Positions 35,022 through 45,402 of a DNA stretch of 64,000 bases are shown here, piece by piece. The stretch comes from Rubrivivax sp. SCN 71-131 (GTDB lineage: Bacteria > Pseudomonadota > Gammaproteobacteria > Burkholderiales > Burkholderiaceae_C): the NCBI GenBank assembly GCA_001724995.1, contig MEFD01000023.1:34443-98442 (forward strand), in the 5' to 3' direction. The position numbers and the translations under genes are program-made. The notes under the pieces are model-generated. The model had not been told where the DNA came from. It ran no database searches and saw only the letters and a list, made by a program, of their open reading frames with translations. Numbering within the stretch: position 1 is the first letter of the stretch; every line of letters begins with the position of its first letter.

Positions 35022-36176
35022 TCAGCGCGCCGCACGCAAGGCCTTGACGCGCGTGACGATGCGCTGCGCCGCGGCGTCGATCTCGCCTTCGGTGTTGAAG
35101 CGCCCCACGCAAAGGCGCAGCGTCGCCGCCTGGCCCGGCGTGGCGGCGCCGATCGCCTGCAGCACGTGCGAGGGCTTGACGACACCGCTGGAGCACGCCG
35201 CGCCGGCGGAGAGCGCGATGTCGTCCAGCCCGAGCAGCAGCGCGTCGGCGTCCACGCCGTCGATGGCCAGGTGCAGGCTGCCTGCCAGGCGCTCGTCGGG
35301 GTGGCCGTTGAGCCGCAGGCCCTCGATCTCATGCGCAAGCGCCGAGAAGAGCCGCTGCCGCAGCGCGAGCAGGCGCGGGCCCTCGCTCGCCATCGCCGCC
35401 GCGGCCAGCTCGCAGGCCACGCCCATGCCGACGATGCCCGGCACGTTGAGCGTCCCCGGCCGCAGGCCGTCCTCCTGCCCGCCGCCTTCCTGCAGCGGCA
35501 CGAGCCGCACGCGCCGCGGTCGCCTGCGGCGGTAGAGCACGCCCACGCCCTTGGGGCCGTAGGCCTTGTGCGCGGAGAGCGAGAGCAGGTCGACGCCCGC
35601 GGCCTCGACGTCGAGCGCCACGCGCCCGAGCGCCTGCGTGGCGTCGACGTGAAAGAGCGCGCCGCTGTCGCGCACGACGGCGCCGAGATCCGCGATCGGC
35701 TGCAGCGTGCCGATCTCGTTGTTCGCCGCCATCACCGAGACCAGCCTCGTCTGCGGGCGCAGCGCACGCCGCAACTCGTCCGGATCGACGCGACCGAAGC
35801 CGTCCACCGGCAGCACGGTGAGCGAGCAGCCTTCGCGCTCGAGCCGGCGCGCGTTGTCGAGCACCGAGCGATGCTCGATGGCGGTCGTCACCAGGTGCGC
35901 CCCGGAATCCTGGAGCACCGTGCCGCGCAGCGCGAGCGCATTCGCCTCCGTCGCGCCCGAGGTGAAGACGATGTCGGCCGGGCGCGCGCCGATGGCCGCG
36001 GCCACACGCTCGCGCGCCTCTTCGACCGCCGCCGCGGCGGTGCGGCCGAAGACGTGGTTGCGGCTCGCGGCGTTGCCGAAATGCTCGCGCAGGTAGGGCA
36101 GCATGCCCTCCAGCACGCGCGGGTCCAGCGGCGTCGTCGCGTGGTGGTCGAGGTAGATCGGCGGGGGCATGGGCAC
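35022..36176 (-). CDS. Cysteine desulfurase, NifS/IscS-like
   Basis: A 384-residue PLP enzyme. It has the family start YLDHHATTPLDPRV, the PLP lysine in SLSAHKAYGPKGVG and the catalytic-loop cysteine in GAACSSG. The enzyme takes sulfur from cysteine for Fe-S clusters or thiolation. No iscU, iscA or suf genes are nearby, so this is not the housekeeping isc operon, and it may be a secondary copy. It lies 208 bases upstream (on the minus strand side) of the flavoprotein gene and next to a toxin-antitoxin pair. Confidence 0.92.
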   Translation of the reverse strand: MPMPPPIYLDHHATTPLDPRVLEGMLPYLREHFGNAASRNHVFGRTAAAAVEEARERVAAAIGARPADIVFTSGATEANALALRGTVLQDSGAHLVTTAIEHRSVLDNARRLEREGCSLTVLPVDGFGRVDPDELRRALRPQTRLVSVMAANNEIGTLQPIADLGAVVRDSGALFHVDATQALGRVALDVEAAGVDLLSLSAHKAYGPKGVGVLYRRRRPRRVRLVPLQEGGGQEDGLRPGTLNVPGIVGMGVACELAAAAMASEGPRLLALRQRLFSALAHEIEGLRLNGHPDERLAGSLHLAIDGVDADALLLGLDDIALSAGAACSSGVVKPSHVLQAIGAATPGQAATLRLCVGRFNTEGEIDAAAQRIVTRVKALRAAR

Positions 36177-36185
36177 AGTCTCAAC

Positions 36186-36506
36186 CTATTCCTCGAACAG
36201 CTCCGAGTGGGTTCCCGCCCGGACGAAGAGGAGCGTGTTGCCGTCGAGCCGGTAGATCAGCAGGAAGTCGCCGCCGATGTGGCATTCGCGATGATCGGCC
36301 CACTCGCCCTTGAGCGGGTGATCCAACCACTGCGGACCGAGCGGCGCATCGTTGCCGATGAGCAGCAGCATCGCCTCCTTCAGCCGCTTCAGGTCGTAGC
36401 GGCCCGAGCGGCAGAGCCGTTCCCAATCCTTGAGAAAGGCCCGGGTGTAATCGCACGCCCTGGGCGGTACGGCCCGCTTACTGCTGGCGGGCTTCTTCGA
36501 GACCAT
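36186..36506 (-). CDS. YafQ/RelE-type toxin
   Basis: A 106-residue RelE-superfamily toxin of the YafQ branch. Visible traits are YTRAFLKDWERLCRSGRYD, LKRLKEAMLLL, WLDHPLKGEWADHRECHIGGDFLLIYRL and the C-terminal LLFVRAGTHSELFE, which is the usual YafQ ending. Such toxins cleave mRNA on the ribosome. The gene starts inside the end of the antitoxin gene (29-base overlap), the standard antitoxin-first order. It ends 10 bases before the cysteine desulfurase start. Confidence 0.93.
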   Translation of the reverse strand: MVSKKPASSKRAVPPRACDYTRAFLKDWERLCRSGRYDLKRLKEAMLLLIGNDAPLGPQWLDHPLKGEWADHRECHIGGDFLLIYRLDGNTLLFVRAGTHSELFEE

Positions 36507-36756
36507 CGATCAGCGCATCGGCAGAGTCGAAACGGGCGGCGCGAGCCTTGGCCATGGCGCGAGCCTCGGCCATGGCCTCCCGAGTCCGGGCGTTGGGCAC
36601 CTTCAGCTCCAGCGGGAAGGCCTGATCGTTGACGACGCGCTTGAGCAGAATGCGCACGGCATCGGAAACGGAAAGCCCCATGGCTGCGAGCGCCTCGCTG
36701 GCTTGCGTCTTGATTTCGTCGTCCACGCGGACGTGCAGCATCGAGGAATGGGCCAT
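36478..36756 (-). CDS. DinJ/RelB-type antitoxin
   Basis: A 92-residue antitoxin from the ATG at 36756, behind GGAGGATCC. The N-terminus MLHVRVDDEIKTQASEALAAM is a ribbon-helix-helix DNA-binding domain of the DinJ/RelB type, followed by SVSDAVRILLKRVV. The rest is a charged helix that would wrap the toxin. It is expected to repress its own promoter together with YafQ. Longer in-frame extensions run into the lolC gene on the other strand and are rejected. Confidence 0.93.
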   Translation of the reverse strand: MAHSSMLHVRVDDEIKTQASEALAAMGLSVSDAVRILLKRVVNDQAFPLELKVPNARTREAMAEARAMAKARAARFDSADALIDGLEEARQQ

Positions 36757-36778
36757 GGTCGGATCCTCCGTCCCCACC

Positions 36779-36807
36779 ATTGTGTATCTCGGTTGCGATA
36801 CAGTCAA
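36779..36807 (-). promoter_or_regulatory. Toxin-antitoxin promoter with operator palindrome
   Basis: On the minus strand TTGACT (36802-36807) and CACAAT (36779-36784) are separated by exactly 17 bases, a good sigma-70 pair for the antitoxin gene. The inverted repeat TGTATC-N8-GATACA at 36783-36802 fills the spacer. That position fits a repressor site for the DinJ-type ribbon-helix-helix protein. Confidence 0.6.
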
Positions 36808-36820
36808 GCTGGCCAGGTGG

Positions 36821-36848
36821 TTGATGGCAACCCGGATGCCGTTAGCAT
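36821..36848 (+). promoter_or_regulatory. Putative sigma-70 promoter of lolC-lolD
   Basis: TTGATG (36821-36826) and TAGCAT (36843-36848) are 16 bases apart on the plus strand and end 10 bases before the lolC ATG. The short leader would leave little room for a ribosome site, so the assignment is tentative. The divergent antitoxin promoter lies just upstream. Confidence 0.35.
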
Positions 36849-36858
36849 CCGCCCCCTC

Positions 36859-38107
36859 ATGAACCTGCCCTACGAATGGCACATCGGCTGGCGCTACACG
36901 CGCGCGGGCCGCGCCGGGCGGCGCAACGGCTTCATCAGCTTCATCTCGGGCGTCTCGATGCTGGGCATCGCGCTCGGCGTGGCGGCGCTCATCATCGTGC
37001 TCAGCGTGATGAACGGCTTTCAGAAGGAAGTGCGCGACCGCATGCTGAGCGTGATCTCGCACATCGAGGTGTTCGAGGCCAGCGGCGGCGCGCTGCCCGA
37101 CTGGCAGGCCACCGCGGCCGCCGCGCGCAAGGACGCGCGCGTCGTCGGCGCCGCGCCCTTCGTCTCGGCGCAGGCGCTGGTGGCGCGCGGCGAAGCGATG
37201 CGAGGTGCGCTCGTGCGCGGCATCGACCCGGCGCGCGAGGCCGAGGTCACCGATCTCGCCCGCCAGCTGCAGGGCGGCGCGCTGGCCACGCTGCGGCCCG
37301 GCGAGTGGAACGTCGTGCTGGGCGCCGAGCTGGCGCGCCTGGTCGGCGCGCGCGTGGGCGACAAGGTCACCCTCGTCTCGCCGGCCGGCCAGCTCACGCC
37401 CGCGGGCGTCGTGCCGCGGCTCAAGCAGTTCACGCTCACCGGCGTCTTCGAGAGCGGGCACTACGAGTACGACAGCAGCCTGGCGCTGATCGACCTCGAC
37501 GACGCCGCCAAGCTCTTTCGCACCGAGGGCCCGACGGGCGTGCAGCTGCGCCTGACCGACGTGCACGAGGCGCGCGCGGTGGCCGCCGATCTCGCGCAGG
37601 CGCTCGGCCCCGAAGTCATCGTGCGCGACTGGACGCGCACCAACCGCAGCTGGTTCGACGCCGTGCAGGTGGAGAAGCGCATGATGTTCATCATCCTCAC
37701 GCTGATCGTCGCCGTCGCCGCGTTCAACCTCGTCAGCACCCTCGTGATGACGGTGACCGACAAGCGCGCCGACATCGCCATCCTGCGCACGCTGGGCGCC
37801 AGCCCGCGCTCGATCATGGGCATCTTCGTCGTGCAGGGCGCGACCTCGGGCGTGCTGGGCACGCTGGGCGGCGTAGCGCTGGGCCTGCTCGTGGCCCGCA
37901 ACATCGACGTCATCGTGCCGGCGATCGAGCGGCTGCTGGGCGTGGCCTTCCTGCCGGCCAACATCTACCTCATCAGCCGCATGCCCAGCGAGCCGCTGGC
38001 CAGCGACATCGTGCCGGTGACGCTGATCGCGCTCGTGCTCGCCTTCGTCGCCACGCTCTACCCGAGCTGGCGGGCCAGCCGCGTCAACCCCGCCGAGGCG
38101 CTGCGCC

Positions 38108-38115
<8 letters not shown>
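36859..38115 (+). CDS. lolC: Lipoprotein-releasing ABC transporter permease LolC/LolE
   Basis: A 418-residue permease from the ATG at 36859 ([17 protein letters not shown]). It has the LolC/E architecture: one N-terminal helix ([22 protein letters not shown]), a large periplasmic domain, and three helices at the C-terminus after [20 protein letters not shown]. LolCDE releases lipoproteins from the inner membrane to LolA. Only one permease gene is present beside lolD, as is usual in betaproteobacteria, where a single LolC/E-like protein (sometimes called LolF) serves. The stop overlaps the lolD start by 8 bases. Confidence 0.93.
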
Positions 38116-38782
<667 letters not shown>

Positions 38783-38810
38783 GCGCCCTTGCGCTGCGGC
38801 TGCGGCAGGG

Positions 38811-39716
38811 ATGCCGGTGCTGCCGGACAATCGGGCCGTGCACCTGATCAACGCCGACCTGCATTCGCACTCCACCGTCTCCGACGGCACGCTGGCGCCC
38901 GCGCGGCTGGCACAGCGCGCGCACGACAGCGGCGTGCAACTGTGGGCGCTGACCGACCACGACAGCGTCGGCGGCGTGGCGCCCGCGCGTGAAGCGGCGC
39001 TGGACCTGGGGCTCGCGTTCCTGGCCGGCACCGAGATCTCGGTCAGCTTCGCCGACGAGTGCGTGCACATCGTGGGGCTCGGGTTCGACGCCGACGATGC
39101 CGATCTGGTCGCCGGCCTGGCCGCCACGCGCGCCGGGCGCCTGCAGCGCGCGCGAGAGATGGCGGCAAGCCTGGCTCGCGCGGGCATCCCCGGCGCGCTG
39201 GACGGGGCGCTGGCCTATGTCGACACGCCCGAGGCCGTCTCGCGCGCGCACTTCGCGCGCTTCCTGGTCGAGCGCGGCGTCTGCGCCGACGTCGGCGCGG
39301 TGTTCCGGCGCTACCTCGTCGAGGGCAAGCCCGGCTTCGTGCCGCACCGCTGGGCACGGCTCGGCGACGCGGTGCGCTGGATCACCGCGGCCGGCGGCCT
39401 CGCAGTCGTCGCGCACCCGGCGCGCTACCGCTTCGCGCCGACGCTCGAATACGCGCTCTTCAGCGAGTTCGCCGCGCACGGCGGGCGCGGCGTCGAGGTG
39501 GTGGTGGGCGCGCACACCGAGGCCGAGCGCCACCACTACGCCGGCATCGCCGCGGAATTCGGCCTCGCCGCCTCGCGCGGCAGCGACTTCCACGGACCCG
39601 ACGAGAGCCGCGTCGATCTCGGTGCCCTGCCCGACCTGCCGGGCACGCTCAGCCCCGTGTGGGAGCGGCTGGCCGGGCGCATCGAAGGGCGCGTGCCGCA
39701 AGCCTTGACGGGCTGA
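38811..39716 (+). CDS. PHP-domain phosphoesterase (TrpH/RnaAM-like)
   Basis: A 301-residue PHP-family protein if the ATG at 38811 is used; a GTG at 38838, nearer the domain, is an alternative. The metal-binding motifs are ADLHSHSTVSDG near the start, LTDHDSVGG, GTEIS, VAHPARY and GSDFHGPDE at the end. Relatives (TrpH/YciV, RNase AM) hydrolyse 3',5'-nucleoside bisphosphates or trim RNA 5' ends. It lies 28 bases after lolD on the same strand, an arrangement that may reflect readthrough only. Confidence 0.9.
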   Translation: MPVLPDNRAVHLINADLHSHSTVSDGTLAPARLAQRAHDSGVQLWALTDHDSVGGVAPAREAALDLGLAFLAGTEISVSFADECVHIVGLGFDADDADLVAGLAATRAGRLQRAREMAASLARAGIPGALDGALAYVDTPEAVSRAHFARFLVERGVCADVGAVFRRYLVEGKPGFVPHRWARLGDAVRWITAAGGLAVVAHPARYRFAPTLEYALFSEFAAHGGRGVEVVVGAHTEAERHHYAGIAAEFGLAASRGSDFHGPDESRVDLGALPDLPGTLSPVWERLAGRIEGRVPQALTG

Positions 39717-39782
39717 GGCGAGTCCCGAGGCGGGTTCGCCCCCGAGGATTGCGCACGCGCGCCCGGCTTATGCTCGGCGTCC

Positions 39783-41042
39783 ATGCGGTCCGCCACCGAC
39801 GCCCCCGAAATCGAACCCCGCCAGGCCTGGGTCGTCGTCTGGGCCTGCTTCACCGCGCTGGCGGTGATCTTCGGCGTCTCGTACTCGTTCGCCGCCTTCT
39901 TCGAGCCGCTGCAACAGCAGTTCGCCGCGACGCGCGCCGACGTGTCGATGCTCTTCGGCGTCTCTGGGCTGATCTACTTCGTGCTCGGGGCGGGTGCGGG
40001 GATGGTCGCCGACCGCTTCGGGCCGCGCGTCGTCACGAGCCTGGGCATGCTCTTCATTGCGGGCGGGCTGTTCGGCGCGAGCTTTGCCGCCTCGCTCCTC
40101 GGCGTCATCGTCGCCTATGGCCTTGGGCTTGGCATCGGCATCGCGCTCGTCTACACGCCGGCCATTGCCTGCGTGCAGCCCTGGTTCACGCGTCGGCGCG
40201 GCATGGCGGCAGGCCTGGCGAGTGCGGGCATCGGCGCCGGCACGCTGGTCGGGCCGCTGCTGGTGACGGCACTGCTGGCCTGGAGCGACTGGCGCGTGAC
40301 GCTGCGCGTCGTCGCCGCGGTCGTGCTGCTGCTGGGCCTGGCGGCAACACTGCTGCTGCATCGCGCGCCGGCCGCCACCGCGGGCGCGCGCGCCGTCGCC
40401 GGCACGCCGCTTGGCGAAGCGCTCACCAGCCCCAGCTACCGCTGGCTGTACGCGATGGCGCTGCTGGCCTCGCCGGCCATGTTCATCCCCTTCGCGCATG
40501 CCTCGGCCGCGGCGCGCGACCTCGGCGTCGACGAGCTGCGCGCGGTCGGGCTCGTCGGCCTCATCGGCGTCGGCTCGCTCGCCGGGCGCTTCGTGATCGG
40601 CAGCTTTGCCGACCGCATCGGCCGCGCGCGCACGCTGGTGCTGATGCAGGCTTCGCTCGGCCTGTCGTTCGTGCTCTGGGCGTTTGCCGGCGGCTACGCG
40701 GCGATGGCGCTGTTCGCGGTCTGGATGGGCCTGTCCTACGGCGGCATCGTCTCGCTCATGCCGGCTTTCGTGATGGATCGCTTCGGCGCGCGCGCGGTGT
40801 CGTCGCTCGTGGGCATCCTCTACACCGGCGCGGCCTTGGGCAACCTGGGCGGCCCGGTGCTGGCCGGCGCGGTGTTCGACCGCAGCGGCAGCTACCAGGG
40901 CGTCATCTGGGTCTGCCTCGCGCTGTCCGCCCTGGCGACGCTGGCCGCGGCCAAGGCCGTGGGCTGGCGTGGCGGCGCTACAGTGCGCGCAGACAAGGCC
41001 GTGGCGCCGCCACCGTCCAACCCAGCCGAGGGATCGTCATGA
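39783..41042 (+). CDS. MFS transporter, oxalate/formate-antiporter-like
   Basis: A 419-residue major facilitator with twelve hydrophobic segments. The MFS loop motif appears as GMVADRFGPRVV after helix 2 and as GSFADRIGRART after helix 8, which fits the OFA/monocarboxylate branch. Its stop codon overlaps the start of the ABC binding-protein gene (ATGA), so it looks co-translated with an ABC importer, an unusual pairing. Substrate unknown, perhaps a small organic acid. Confidence 0.9.
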   Translation: MRSATDAPEIEPRQAWVVVWACFTALAVIFGVSYSFAAFFEPLQQQFAATRADVSMLFGVSGLIYFVLGAGAGMVADRFGPRVVTSLGMLFIAGGLFGASFAASLLGVIVAYGLGLGIGIALVYTPAIACVQPWFTRRRGMAAGLASAGIGAGTLVGPLLVTALLAWSDWRVTLRVVAAVVLLLGLAATLLLHRAPAATAGARAVAGTPLGEALTSPSYRWLYAMALLASPAMFIPFAHASAAARDLGVDELRAVGLVGLIGVGSLAGRFVIGSFADRIGRARTLVLMQASLGLSFVLWAFAGGYAAMALFAVWMGLSYGGIVSLMPAFVMDRFGARAVSSLVGILYTGAALGNLGGPVLAGAVFDRSGSYQGVIWVCLALSALATLAAAKAVGWRGGATVRADKAVAPPPSNPAEGSS

Positions 41043-42061
41043 ACCATCCGAACCGTCGCATCCTGCTGCAACTGGCCGGCGCGGCCGGGCTTGCCGCCGC
41101 GCTGCCCGCCGCGCGGGCCGCCGAGGGCGCCGATCTCGCCAAGGCGCGCGCCGAGGGCCAGGCGGTCTTCTACGCCAACATCACGGCGGTCAAGCCCATC
41201 ATCGACGCCTTCGGCGCCGACACCGGCATCAAGGGCCAGTACACGCGCATTTCCAGCTCCAAGTTCTTCTCGACCATCAGCACCGAGGCACAGGCCGGCA
41301 AGCTGCTGGCCGACGTCGTGCAGGCGCCGCTGCCGGTGCTCGAGCTGCTGAAGGAAAAGGGGCTGCTCGCGCCCTACCGCTCGCCCGAGGCGGCGGGCTA
41401 CCCGGACTGGTCGCGGCCCGACGACACGATCCAGATCTTCGGCGTCGAGTACGTCTCCTACGTCTTCAACAAGACGCAGGTGAAGGACGCCGACGCGCCG
41501 CGCCGCTACGAGGATCTGGCCGACCCGAAGTGGAAGGGCCGCATCGTCATGGCCGACCCGGCGAGCCACGCGTCGACGATCTCCTGGCTCGTCGGCCTGA
41601 AGGAAAAGGCCTTCGGGAGCGAAGCCGATTGGCTGGCCTTCGTCAAGGGCCTGGCCGCCAACCAGCCGATGTTCGTCGCCTCCTTCGGCCCGACGCCCGC
41701 GCCGATCGAAAGCGGCGAGAAGGCGATCGCGATCTCGATGCCCAAGTACATCGTCACCAAGGCGCCGGCGCCGCTGGCCTGGGCGCCGCGCGGCGGCCAG
41801 CCGCTGCTGGGCACGCCGCGCGCGATGGCGATCACCGCCAAGGCGCCACACCCGGCCGCGGCGCGCGCCTTCGTCGACTACTGGCTCGGCAAGAAGGCCG
41901 CGGGGCTGCTGGCCAAGGACGTCGGCGAATACGTGCTCGCCCCCGGCGTGCACCCGCCGATCGAAGGCATCGCCCAGGTGAAGGTGGTCGCGGTGCGCGA
42001 CCTCGGCGACGACGAGATCCAGAAGTGGGGCGCGCAGTTCAAGCAGATCTTCAAGGGCTGA
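41039..42061 (+). CDS. ABC transporter periplasmic binding protein, ferric-iron (FbpA/AfuA) type
   Basis: A 340-residue binding protein from the ATG at 41039, which overlaps the MFS stop. The signal peptide is RRILLQLAGAAGLAAALPAARA, and the adjacent arginines allow Tat export. The mature part has the FbpA-type blocks EGQAVFYANITA, FGVEYVSYVFNKTQ, YEDLADPKWKGRIVMADP and GEKAIAISMPKY. Such proteins bind ferric iron, or for some members small organic anions or phosphonates. The ATPase gene follows after 21 bases. Confidence 0.9.
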   Translation: MNHPNRRILLQLAGAAGLAAALPAARAAEGADLAKARAEGQAVFYANITAVKPIIDAFGADTGIKGQYTRISSSKFFSTISTEAQAGKLLADVVQAPLPVLELLKEKGLLAPYRSPEAAGYPDWSRPDDTIQIFGVEYVSYVFNKTQVKDADAPRRYEDLADPKWKGRIVMADPASHASTISWLVGLKEKAFGSEADWLAFVKGLAANQPMFVASFGPTPAPIESGEKAIAISMPKYIVTKAPAPLAWAPRGGQPLLGTPRAMAITAKAPHPAAARAFVDYWLGKKAAGLLAKDVGEYVLAPGVHPPIEGIAQVKVVAVRDLGDDEIQKWGAQFKQIFKG

Positions 42062-42082
42062 ACGCGAAGGCGATCGACGGCC

Positions 42083-43168
<1,086 letters not shown>

Positions 43169-43183
43169 GCCGGCCAAGTCGCG

Positions 43184-44875
43184 ATGAGCGCAGGCTCTTC
43201 CGCCTCCACCCTGGCCCGCGTGCTGGTCCTCGTCGTCGGCGCGCTGACGATCGCGCCGGTGGCCATGCTCGCCTTCGGCAGCGTCTCGGAAGGCCTGGAC
43301 GCCTTCGGCGCCTTCACGCTCGCCAAGTACGTCGCCGCCTACACCGACCCGGCGCTGCTGAAGGTGCTGTGGAACACGCTCGTCTTCGTGCTCGGATCGA
43401 CGCTGCTGGCCACGCTGCTTGCGCTCTTCCTCGCCTACCTCAACACGCGCACCGACATCCCCTTCAAGTTCGTCTTCGGCGTGCTCGCGATCGTGCCGAT
43501 GATGATCCCGCACCTGCTGTTCTCGGTCGCCTGGGCGCTGCTGCTCAATCCGTCCAACGGCCTGGTCAACCGCGCGCTCGTCGACCTGCTCGGGCTGCAG
43601 GGGCCGCTGCTGAACATCTATTCGCTGCCCGGGATGATCTTCGTCGAGGGGCTGCTGAACATGCCCATCGCCTACCTCATCATCGCGCCGGCGATGGCCT
43701 CGTTCGACGTCTCGCTCGAGGAATCGTCGCGCGTCTGCGGCAGCAGCCCCTGGCGCACGCTGCTGCGCATCACGCTGCCGGTGCTGCGCCCGGCGATCCT
43801 CGCGGCCTTCGTGCTCGGCGTCGTGCGGGCGCTCGCGTCCTACGCCGTACCGCGCGTGCTCGGCACGCCGGGGCGCGTCGACGTGCTCGCGACCTACCTC
43901 TACGAGATGGTCTCGACCGGCTTCTCGCCCGACTGGGGCCGCGCCGCGGCGCTCGGCATGAGCGCGCTGGCGACCTCGATCGCGCTCGTCTGGGTCTACC
44001 GCGCGCTCACCGGCGAGAGCAGCCGCTTCGTCACCGTCTCCAGCCGCGGCTGGCGCCCGAGCGTCGTCGCGCTCGGGGGCATGCGCCTGCCACTGACCGC
44101 GGCGGTGGCGCTGCTCTCGCTCTTCATCGTCGTGCTGCCGGTGGCGGTGCTGCTCTACACCTCGCTCGTGCCCTACTCGATGTTGCCAGGCGCTGCGGCC
44201 TTCGCGCAGATGAGCCTGCGCCACTGGGCTGCCGTGTTCGACGACCCGACCTCACTGCTGGCGCTGCGCAACAGCCTGCTGCTGGCCGTGGGCGGAGCCA
44301 CGATCGGCGTGCTGCTCTCGCTGCTGATCGCGCACGTGACGGTACGCCAGCGCAGCCGCGCCGCGGGGGCGCTGGAGACGCTGAGCTTTCTTTCCTTCTC
44401 CTTCCCCGGCATCGTCATCGGCATCGGCTTCATGTGGTTCTTCGTGCGCACGCCGCTCTACGCCACGGTGTGGGCGCTGCTCATCGGCTACATCGCCACC
44501 TACCTGCCCTACGGCGTGCGGCCGCTGGCCAGCGCGCTGGTGCAGGTGCACGCGCACCTCGAGGAATCCTCGCTCGTCTGCGGCGCCAGCCGCGCGACCA
44601 CGCTGCGCCGCATCGTCGCGCCGCTGCTCGTGCCGGGCATCGTCTCCGCCTGGATCCTGATGGCGACCATGTTCCTGCGCGAACTCACGCTCTCGGTCGT
44701 GCTCTCGCGCCCGGGCAGCGAGGTGCTCGCGGTGCAGATCCTCGCCTTCGCCGACGACGGCCTGTGGGGCCGGCTCTCGGCGCTGGGGATGGTGATGATC
44801 GCGATCTCCACCGCCCTCGTCGTGCTCGCCCGCGCCGCCGGGTCGCGCTTCAAGGCGGGGATGGCGGCGGGCTGA
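43184..44875 (+). CDS. ABC transporter permease, fused two-domain FbpB type
   Basis: A 563-residue permease holding two complete transmembrane domains. Each carries the EAA loop that contacts the ATPase: EESSRVCGSSPWRTLLRITLP near residue 180 and EESSLVCGASRATTLRRIVAP near residue 460. The fusion is normal for the FbpB family. It ends the MFS - binding protein - ATPase - permease operon. Its last 26 bases overlap the end of the convergent ybaK-type gene. Confidence 0.93.
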   Translation: MSAGSSASTLARVLVLVVGALTIAPVAMLAFGSVSEGLDAFGAFTLAKYVAAYTDPALLKVLWNTLVFVLGSTLLATLLALFLAYLNTRTDIPFKFVFGVLAIVPMMIPHLLFSVAWALLLNPSNGLVNRALVDLLGLQGPLLNIYSLPGMIFVEGLLNMPIAYLIIAPAMASFDVSLEESSRVCGSSPWRTLLRITLPVLRPAILAAFVLGVVRALASYAVPRVLGTPGRVDVLATYLYEMVSTGFSPDWGRAAALGMSALATSIALVWVYRALTGESSRFVTVSSRGWRPSVVALGGMRLPLTAAVALLSLFIVVLPVAVLLYTSLVPYSMLPGAAAFAQMSLRHWAAVFDDPTSLLALRNSLLLAVGGATIGVLLSLLIAHVTVRQRSRAAGALETLSFLSFSFPGIVIGIGFMWFFVRTPLYATVWALLIGYIATYLPYGVRPLASALVQVHAHLEESSLVCGASRATTLRRIVAPLLVPGIVSAWILMATMFLRELTLSVVLSRPGSEVLAVQILAFADDGLWGRLSALGMVMIAISTALVVLARAAGSRFKAGMAAG

Positions 44876-45368
44876 ACGCCGCCAGCGCGCAGCTCACGGC
44901 CCTGGCCTGCAGCAACTTCACCAGCGCCGAGGGCGCGATGCCGACGAGGTAGCCGCGCCGTCCGCCGTTGATGAGGATGCGCGGCAGCTCCAGCACGCTG
45001 CCCTCGACGTAGACCGGCATCGCCTTCTTCGTGCCGAAGGGCGAGGTGCCGCCCACGAGGTAGCCGCTGTGGCGCTGCGCCGCATCGGGCCGGCAGGGCT
45101 CGACCGACTTGGCGCCGATGGCGCGCGCGAGCTGCTTGGTGCTCACCTGGTAGTCGCCATGCATCAGCACGATGAGCGGCTGCGCGCGCTCGTCCTGCAT
45201 GATGAGGGTCTTCACCACCTCATGCTCGGGCACGCCGAGCTGACGCGCCGATTCGGCCGTGCCGCCGTGGTCGACGTAGTCGTAGGGATGTTCGGTGAAC
45301 GCGACGCCCGCGCGACGCAGCGCCTGCGTGGCCGGGGTTTCGCTGACGTGGAGGTTCTTCTTCGCCAT
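44850..45368 (-). CDS. ybaK: Cys-tRNA(Pro)/Cys-tRNA(Cys) deacylase YbaK/EbsC
   Basis: A 172-residue YbaK-type editing enzyme. The conserved features are the early TPATQALRRAGVAF, VVKTLIMQDE, GDYQVSTKQLARAIGAKSVE with the active-site lysine, and GYLVGGTSPFGTKKAMPVYVE. It hydrolyses Cys-tRNA(Pro) formed by prolyl-tRNA synthetase. The alanine/proline-rich tail (AFSPPPSPP) overlaps the convergent permease gene. The acyl-CoA synthetase gene lies just upstream on the same strand. Confidence 0.93.
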   Translation of the reverse strand: MAKKNLHVSETPATQALRRAGVAFTEHPYDYVDHGGTAESARQLGVPEHEVVKTLIMQDERAQPLIVLMHGDYQVSTKQLARAIGAKSVEPCRPDAAQRHSGYLVGGTSPFGTKKAMPVYVEGSVLELPRILINGGRRGYLVGIAPSALVKLLQARAVSCALAAFSPPPSPP

Positions 45369-45402
45369 GGATCGCGCGCGGCATGCCGCCGGGTGCCTGG
45401 GG

